A stretch of DNA of 64,000 bases, taken from Panulirus ornatus. Taxonomy: Eukaryota > Arthropoda > Malacostraca > Decapoda > Palinuridae. The notes beneath the pieces were generated by a model, which did no database searches, was not told the DNA's origin, and was given only the letters and a program-made list of their open reading frames with translations. The DNA lies in assembly GCF_036320965.1 (NCBI RefSeq), contig NC_092287.1:5491297-5555296 (forward strand). Direction: 5' to 3'. Position numbers and translations under genes: made by a program. Of this stretch, positions 45,601-55,400 are shown piece after piece. Each line of letters starts with the position of its first letter. Within the stretch, counting starts at the first letter, position 1.

Positions 45601-48600
45601 TACCACTCTTCCTTTGATCTTAGATATCTGATGAATATCTCACTGAACTTCACCTTGTCTCTAATTCCTTAGCTTGCTTAAGTGTCTCCTTGCTACATGA
45701 CTCTAAATCAAATGTAAACAATGAATTGTTGTTATATCTCTATGGTAACCACTAATTCTTCATCATGAAAACTGCAGCTTGCAATTCTATAGCCAATAGT
45801 TATCTTTAAAGGAGCATGCCATCTCTCTATACAAATCCTTCAAAATATCCATGCTAGTCTAAGTGAAGATGATCATAGCAATGATCATACATCAGTCCCT
45901 CTCATCCTAGTTTGCTCAATAACATACTGGTATAGTAATGTGTGTTTGTAATGATTCAGGGAATGTGTGTTTGTAAAGATTCACCAAATCTATGCCTGGC
46001 AAAGTCTCTTGTAAATGAGAAAGTTCTTGGGGAAACCATTATTGGCACAGGTTGAACCAAGCATCTGTGAGTGTATAGGCTGTTTCAAGTGGATGTGAAT
46101 GTTGTGTAGTAGCAAAGGAAATGCATTTTCAAGACCAATATTCTTACAGGTACTGGAGCTGGAACTTGAGGAGCAACTGGAGTCTGGGCCTGAGGCACAG
46201 CAGGCGGTGTTGGCTCTGGCTCAGGGGGATGAGCTGAGCCATTCACAGTGGCTGAAGGAGCAGTGAAATTCTGAGGAGGCATTGGAGCTTCCATATCTTC
46301 CTCAACTTCACTGCCAGCTTCATCTCCCCCTTCTTCATCACTAAACACCTGTAAAAATCACAAAAATAGTGATATTAGAGTATATAAATAGCAATATTTC
46401 AACAATTTTGTGCTCAAAGTCTGTGAGGAAAATTAATACATCTTATAAATACATCTAACTTAGTATGAATTTTAAAAGTATGATACGTGAACCCTGGAAA
46501 CATCCTATGAAAGACCACATCTGCTCACAACCATTCTCTAGCTGTCATGTGTCATGCAAAACCACAGCTCTCTATCCACATCCAGGCTGCACAGACCTCT
46601 CCATGATTTACCCCAGATGTTTAACATGCCCTGGTTCAGTTCACTGATACTACATCGACCCCGGTATATCATATCATTCCAATTCAATCTAATCCATGCA
46701 TGCCTTTCACCCTCCTGCATGTTCAGGCCCCGATCGCTCAAAATCTTTTACATTCCATCCTTCCACCTCTAATTTGGTTTCCTTCTACATGTTCCCTCCA
46801 CCTCTGACATATCCTCTTTGTCAACCTTTACTCACCCATTCTCTCCATATGACCAAACCATTTCAAAATACCCTCTTCTGCTCTCTTGACCACACTCTAT
46901 TTATTACCACAGAGTGGAGGGTGGTGGAAGTACATAAGCTTGGAAAAGAGATGTGTGTGAAGAAATACCAGTAGGGGCTGGGTGTAGAATGGCAATAGGA
47001 GAGTGTAAATAGTGCAAGAGGACTGGATGAGGAATGCCGAGAAGGGCAGATGAGTACAATATTTGGTGTAAGGCTGTTTGATTAAGTAATACAGGGGTAA
47101 GAGAGGTTTGGTAATAAGAAGAATGTAGCTTATTGTACATAAAAAATGCGTTGAAATGGTTTGGAAAAAAGGAGAAAATGAATGAGGAGAGGTTGACAAA
47201 GAGGACAAACATGTCAGGAGTGGAGGAGACCAAACTGGAGATGGTATGATGGAGTGAAAAATATAAGTAAACTCCAAAAGATATTCACCATTTTCATTGA
47301 CATCAGTGGGGATCCCATGCCCCCTTTTTATACCTTCAACTGTCACATTTTATCCACTCTCACAATCATACCACCCACAACAAATATTCAATCACTTGCC
47401 TCAAAATTAACTGCAAACTCACCCCGCTCATCCCAAAACACATGCCTCTCATCCTCTTAATCCTGGTATAATGTCTGTTGCCCTCCTTTGGAACTTCTCA
47501 AAATGGTCTTTGTGCATCTATAGGTAAAGTCACCAGACTTGACATGCACATTCTTGTTCTAGCCATATTCATGATGTAAACAGCTTCCTAAATATTCCCT
47601 TATCTGCACACTTGAAAGCTATTCTAATATATGCCTGCAAACAATTTGTCTCCTTAGCTATTCTCCTACTGTGCAACTCTAGCAATAGATTCAGGATGAT
47701 AAATTCCTAGTCCCTTTCACAGAATCTAGCAGTTTATTTCCTGCTAAACAATGATAATTCTGAGGCCTTCCCTCACTTCGTTCCAACCTAATCTCTTTAA
47801 ATTTTCTTAGGATGAGTTTCATCAACCATTTAACAGACCAACTTTGGAGTCTGTTGGGTCCCCTTTTCACTTCCCACACAGCCTTTATGTCATCTGCAAA
47901 CATTTCTGCTTATACAGATATAGAAGAATAATCGCCCCTAAACAGAGCCCTGGAGCACTCTGAGGGTCAACCTGACTCATCTGGATAAAGCTCCTCTCAA
48001 ATGCATCTTATATTCCCTCCATCAAAGATAACCTTCTATCAATAGGAGTTTTCCTCTTAGTTCTGCCTGGTGATCCACTTTCAAAATAAACCTCCAAAGT
48101 AATACTGTCAAGTATTTTCTGGTAGTCCAGACAAATACAATCCATCCAACTTCCCTTTTGTGTGCATGTGTGTAAACCTTATAGGTTTTCACATCTATAT
48201 ACAAATAAGCACTAAACTTGACACAATGATACAAGAGGACAAGGTCTTAAATTCAACACCACCTACATACCTCTTCTCCCCTACACCTTCTGTATCTTCC
48301 CCCCTTACCACCATTCTTCCTGCATTCCTCATCTTCCCCTCACACCAGTATCCCTCTCTTCACCATTCCATCATCCCACAAACATTCCCCTCTAACCTTT
48401 CCCATCACCTTACCAGCATCCCTCTCATCCCACTCCATTCCTGTTCCTTAACTGTTCTCCTACCTTAGCTCCTAAGTAAGTTCTTTAAATATCTAAATGA
48501 TTCAAAACCCATCAAGCCAACTAGTAAGATAATATTTTCCCAAATAATCTACATGATACTTTCTTAATTTCAAACATCTTTTACCTCATCTTGATAACGG

Positions 48601-51600
48601 AAGATGTCATTATGTACATAGTACTTCTTGGGAGTTTGCGGAGCCAAGACAAATGTCTGCATGAATCGTCGCATTGGATTACCATTGTTGGACAACTCTC
48701 CAGTTACCTAGAAACAACCATTTAGTTAATACTGATCCTCAATGAAGTCAACACACATGAGAAATATATATTTTTTTGGGTATATATGACTACAAATGAG
48801 CTTTATGACCTTGACCTGCCAACATTAATAAGTGATTGAGCAATCAACAAACAAAAAACCTTGCGAGTTGATGGAGAACCTATGCATAAAAAAGATATGC
48901 ATACCATGTCAGACTACGTGGAGCAACCACATAAAAATTTACAGCATGCAGCCTCCTACACCTACACTGCCTATGAACTATGTCTGCATATTCTTATATA
49001 ATTTCAGCTATCCCTATTAAAACTGTAGTGAAAGTTTAACTTAATTTTTATCAAATATTGTTTTTCACACCATATACACTTTATCCAGACATAAATTCTT
49101 CTTGCTTCCAAAATACTTTCAATACAAAGCAGAAGTTCATTACAATCATAACCTCTAAAAAGCTGTCTTAATCCTTAACTCGTGTAACTTATATACAGAA
49201 TAAGTACCCTTATCCAAAATGCCTGGGGCCATAAGTGTTTAAGATTTGGGATTTTTTCGGATTTTGAAATATTTGCATATACATAATGAGGTATGTGGAA
49301 AACAGAATGAAATGGAAACAAACAGGATAGAGCTGAGACATACCTCAATGTTCTGACTGTTCAACGATCTTCCTCTATCACTAAATGGTTTGTCACTTGC
49401 CTGTAGTTACTTTAGCATCAACCGTTTAGTGATAAGTGTGAAAGCTTACCTAGAGGAAGGGATTAAGAATGTTACCACAAGGTCTGGACTCATCTGTTGG
49501 TCACATCAGGTAGCAAAGATCACTGTTGGTCACATCAGGTAGCAAAGATCAGAAACAGATGGAGGCAGCAGAACAAGTGATCCAATCAGAGAGCAACATA
49601 CCAGGGTGTCCAACCGGGTGACCATCACTTGCTGGGGAATAGTCCCGCCATATGCTGGAATCAGTATCTCCTGAGGAAGATCACTGAACAGTCGAAACAT
49701 TGAGGTATGTCTCAGCTCTAACATGTTTCTTTCCATACCATCCTGTTTTCCACATTTGTCATGATGGATAATTAGATATCTTGGGGAATGTACCCCAATC
49801 TCAACACAAAATCCATATATGTTTCATATACAACTTATACACAGCCTGAAGGTAATGTACACAATATCTTTAACAATTCTGCTCAAGAAACAAAGTTTGC
49901 TGTAACACTGAACCATCAGAAAGCTAAGGTGACAAAAGTCAGCTAACCATGTGGATAATCTGTGGTTGTTTGGCATCACCTTATTCCTGACTCTGAATTT
50001 CTATGCTACTGATAAGCAAACATTTTCTTACACTTATTCACACAGAGCAGAGGTAAAGCAAAAATCACAATGAGTTATGCATGTAGTCCTGGTGGTGACT
50101 ACGGTTTGTAACAAACTGGCAACAACAGAGCTTCACAGTCCAGCATGGGCAAGTGAAGTCAGGCATGGAATTTTCCACGTCATGTCGCCACTCAAAATGG
50201 TTCAGATTCAGGAGCATTTCAGATTTTGGACTAGGAATGCTCAACCTGTAATGGTATTCAACTTAACTTACTTCCAAAAAATGCAGGCACAGGAAAATGA
50301 GTTACCTGAATAACCACTCCATTATCAAGCGTGGCTTGTGTATCAACCATTCTGATCTTGGCATGACAGTCACGGAAGTTGAGGCTCACGATCATTTTAT
50401 GTATATCTGCTTGGCCAATAATTGGTTCACTCATGGAATTGTGGCCCCCATGCATGAAAGATGAGTTATGACTGAAAAACCTGAAAGAAATAATAAAATG
50501 AAGACATCTTTCATAAGAATCACTTGCAAGTAAGCCACAATGCTGTCTTCCAGAAAATGGCTACTGGACAACCATTTTTTCTGAAGTATTCATTAGCATA
50601 TATAATTCCCCCTCGTACCCTAAACCTTGAGAAAAACATGGAAAAAAAAATTACTACTTCCATACAGAGAAACAGGGTTCATGCTCTTCAACCCCTCCCT
50701 AGGTCATACAACAGAATTCTGTTCACATTAAAAAACAATTACTAACATAGTATCACTTATCCACAGAAAACTAAACGACTAAGGAAGTCTAGAATGACAC
50801 AAAGTATTCTAAATTAACAGTGTACAATACAAATTACATAACTGCTTTATCCAAAGAAAATGATGAGCTAAAAAGCAAGTGATGTGAAAGACTGGGTAAT
50901 GTGAAGATAACAAAGGTACAAGTTGAAGAAATAATATATGAAAAATACAGTTTAATAACTTTTAACAGTCATATTTGGAATGTTTTGAACTGACAGCATG
51001 CTTCAGTCTTCCTATGAAAAACTACAATTCCAATTTCACTACCCTTTTTCCCCCCTAAATGTATATAATACTCTTTCCTGCCTATATGCACATATATGTC
51101 AAGAACATTCAAGTTTTCTCCATTATTTTTTTCAGGAGTTAGGGAGACTTTCTCATTCACTCCTGCTGATACATATGTGTTATCTTTGGACAATTGGGGT
51201 TCAATGCCACTGGAACAAATATGGAGTTTGTATTCAAAATGCCCAGACAGGAGTTTCACAGGCAAATTTTTGGGGAAAAAATAAAAAGGCCTAGTTAGCA
51301 AAATTCTTAATGTTACCATAAGACATGGGCATTTTTTTCAAACCTGCATGGGTCAGTGTGCTTGATCATGACAGAGAGGACAGTGCAACAGCAGGAAGCT
51401 GCTGCCACACTAACCATCCAATCCTTTGAACCCACTAATTATGCTAATATTCTACCTAGATATGACTCAAATTCAACTTGGTGAATTAACAAAAGATGAA
51501 TGCCCCTTTAGTGAAGATGAAAGGCACAGAGAATCTGGGGAGATGATGCACATGTACACACACACTGCCACCAAAACAAACATATTGTGCTAGTGGTGAG

Positions 51601-52117
51601 GGTGTCAGTGATACAGCAAGAGGCTGGAAATGGGACTAGCAGGTTGTGCCATTCATGCCAAAAGGCTTTAAGTTTGATTCCACAAACTCAGGGATAACAG
51701 ATCTTATACAGTATTCAATAACTCAAAGAGGAACTTGATTTTTTCTGAGTTTATTGATACAAGCATAATGAAAAAAGACTGATGTGGAAACATTATCAGC
51801 ATCTCCATTTTCATCTCATTGTACACTGGCTTAATGGAAGGAAACTGCCAAGGATGAGATATATCTTTTTCGGTGTAATGTTTATGCCACACATAAAGAG
51901 AACAAATGACAACTGGACAATGGGTGATCTGTATGAGATGATCTTTGGAAAGCTAATGTCTCATTATTGTCTTCTCTAACCACTGAGTCATTCATTTGGT
52001 AGGCAACAAACAACTTGTAGAAGGATGTGAGAAGTTTCAGATAACCCAGCCAATTCTTGAATAAAGAAAATCCCAGATAAAGTTCATGATTCTTTGAAAT
52101 TTGTGGCCGGATGCAAG

Positions 52118-52148
<31 letters not shown>

Positions 52149-52386
52149 TTTTCTTTTCTTTCAAACTATTCGCCATTTCCCGCATTAGCGAGGTAGCGTT
52201 AAGAACAGAGGACTGGGCCTTTGAGGGAATACCCTCACCTGGCCCAATTCTCTGTTCCTTCTTTTGGAAAATTAAAAAAAAACCGAGAGGGGAGGATTTC
52301 CAGCCCCCCGCTCCCTCCCCTTTTAGTCGCCTTCTACGACACGCAGGGAATACGTGGGAAGTACTCTTAATCCCCTATCCCCAGGG

Positions 52387-52446
<60 letters not shown>

Positions 52447-55400
52447 TGCCGGTCTCCCACGTTTGCGAGGTAGCGCAAGGAAACAGACAAAAGAAATGGC
52501 CCAACCCACCCCCATACACATGTATATACATACGTCCACACATGCAAATATACATACCTACACAGCTTTCCATGGTTTACCCCAGACGCTTCACATGCCC
52601 TGATTCAATCTACTGACAGCACGTCAACCCCGGTATACCACATCGATACAATTCACTCTATTCCTTGCCCTCCTTTCACCCTCCTGCATGTTCAGGCCTC
52701 GATCACACAAAATCTTTTTCACTCCATCTTTCCCCCTCCAATTTGGTCTCCCACTTCTCCTCGTTCCCTCCACCTCCGACACATATATCCTCTTGGTCAA
52801 TCTTTCCTTACTCATTCTCTCCATGTGCCCAAACCATTTCAAAACACCCTCTTCTGCTCTCTCAACCACGCTCTTTTTATTTCCACACATCTCTCTTACC
52901 CTATTATTACTTACTCGATCAAACCACCTCACACCACACATTGTCCTCAAACATCTCATTTCCAGCACATCCATCCTCCTGCGCACAACTCTATCCATAG
53001 CCCACGCCTCGCAACCATACAACATTGTTGGAACCACTATTCCTTCAAACATACCCATTTTTGCTTTCTAAGATAATGTTCTCGACTTCCACACATTCTT
53101 CAATGCTCCCAGGATTTTCGCCCCCTCCCCCACCCTATGATCCTCTTCCGCTTCCATGGTTCCATCCGCTGCCAGATACACTCCCAGATATCTAAAACAC
53201 TTTACTTCCTCCAGTTTTTCTCCATTCAAACTTACCTCCCAATTGACTTGACCCTCAACCCTACGGTACCTAATAACCTTGCTCTTATTCACATTTTACC
53301 AAACTCAGTCACCAGCTTCTGCAGTTTCTCACATGAATCAGCCACCAGCGCTGTATCATCAGCGAACAACAACTGACTCACTTCCCAAGCTCTCTCATCC
53401 ACAACAGACTTCATACTTGCCCCTCTTTCCAAAACTCTTGCTTTCACCTCCCTAACAACCCCATCCATAAACAAATTAAACAACCATGGAGACATCACAT
53501 ACCCCTGCCGCAAACCTACATTCATTGAGAACAAATCACTTTCCTCTCTTCCTACACGTACACATGCCTTACATCCTCGATAAAAACTTTTCACTGCTTC
53601 TAACAACTTGCCTCCCACACCATATATTCTTTATACCTTCCACAGAGCATCTCTATCAACTCTATCATATGCCTTCTCCAGATCCATAAATGCTACATAC
53701 AAATCCTTATATATACACCCTCAAAATGTCATTGTTTTGGAGCTTAAGTTTTTGCACTTTGTGATTGACAAGATCTATTTTAAACTTCATGGAGTATATA
53801 GGAAAGGAAACTGACACAGTGCATGACGAAAGTCTAAGCTTTTCCAGTTCACATGAGTGCATTCTTAGCTCCTCATGGATAGAAAGGCCATACTATCTAT
53901 GGTAATGGTACACAAGTCCAAATCTCTTCTATTTCTTGCTTACTGAAAATATTGGTGGGTGTGGAAGTGTCATAAGGTATCTGAGTAAATTCACATATTT
54001 CAGATGCTTTTAAAAATTCTTCAGTCTATTCACACAAACATTTCTCTGATACTTTCATTCCTCTCCGCTGCTATCATTACCATTACTATTGTTATTTCTA
54101 TCTTTATTGGTACAATCATGGTTGTTGGAGCAGAGAACTGGAAATCTTACCCTCCTGTATCACTTTCCAAAAGAGGGGACAGAGGAAGTTAAGCAAGGAT
54201 TTGTTCCTTTAATGCTTGCTCATCTTCCTTATACCACCTTGCTCATGCAGGTAAAAGTAAACCCACTCAAAACAATGTTAAGTATGACTGCTATCCTAAC
54301 ATTTTTATTTCTATTATCATCATTATGATAATGCAGTCATGAAGATGGGAGGTGCAAGTATGCTGTCAAACTGAAAATTAAATTACTAGTTCTTTGCTGA
54401 TGACACAGCAATGATGGAAGATTGGAGTGAGAATCTGCATAAGTTGGTGACTGAGTTTGAAAGTGTGTGCAAAAGAAGGAAGCTGCGAGTAAAGGTGAAA
54501 AAAGCAAGGTTATTAGGTTTTGCAGTGCAGAGGGTCAGGTTACTTGGGATGTGAGTCTAAATGAAGAAAACCTGGACCAAGGGAAGTGTTTCAGATAACT
54601 GGGAGTGGACATGGCAACAAATGGAACCATGGAAGCAAAAGTGTCACAAAGTGCGTGAGGGGCAAAGCTTTTCAAAGCACTGAAAAATAAATGGAAAGAG
54701 AAGTCTTTAACTGAATGAGCGAAAATGGGTGTTTGAAGGCATAGCATTCCCGAAAATGATATATGGATGCAAGGTAGGTGCTATGGATGAGGACATGTAG
54801 AGGAGGGTGGAAATGTTGGAAATTAAATGCTTGACGACAATATATAGTACGTGAGGATCCAATTGAGTAAGTAATATAATAAAAGGGTCAGAGAGAGAGA
54901 GAGGTGTCGCAATAAAAAGAGTGTGGTTAAGAGCTAAAGAGGGTGTGCTTGAAATGGTTTGGACATAAAAATGAGAAGTTAGGAGAGGTTTACAAAGAGG
55001 ATATACGTGTCCAAAGTGGAGGGAACAAAAAGGGGTAGACCAAACTGGAGATGGAAGGATAGAGTGAAAAAGATTTTGAGTGACCAAGAAATGAACATGC
55101 AGGAAGGTGAAAGACGTGCATAGGATAAAGTGAATTGAAAAGACGGGGTATACAGGAGTCGATGAGCTGCCAATGGACTGAACAAGGGAAGTAATGGAAA
55201 GGTCTGTGGGACCTAGTTTTGGATATGGGGATGTGGTTTCGATGCACTGCACAGGACAGCTATAGAATGGATGTGAGCAGATACAGCCTTTGTTCATCTG
55301 TTCCTATCACTGATGTGAGAAATGGCAATAATGTATGAAAAATGTATTGACATCAATATCAACATTATTTCTAGCCCAAAGTGAAACAAAGTATGGGGAA

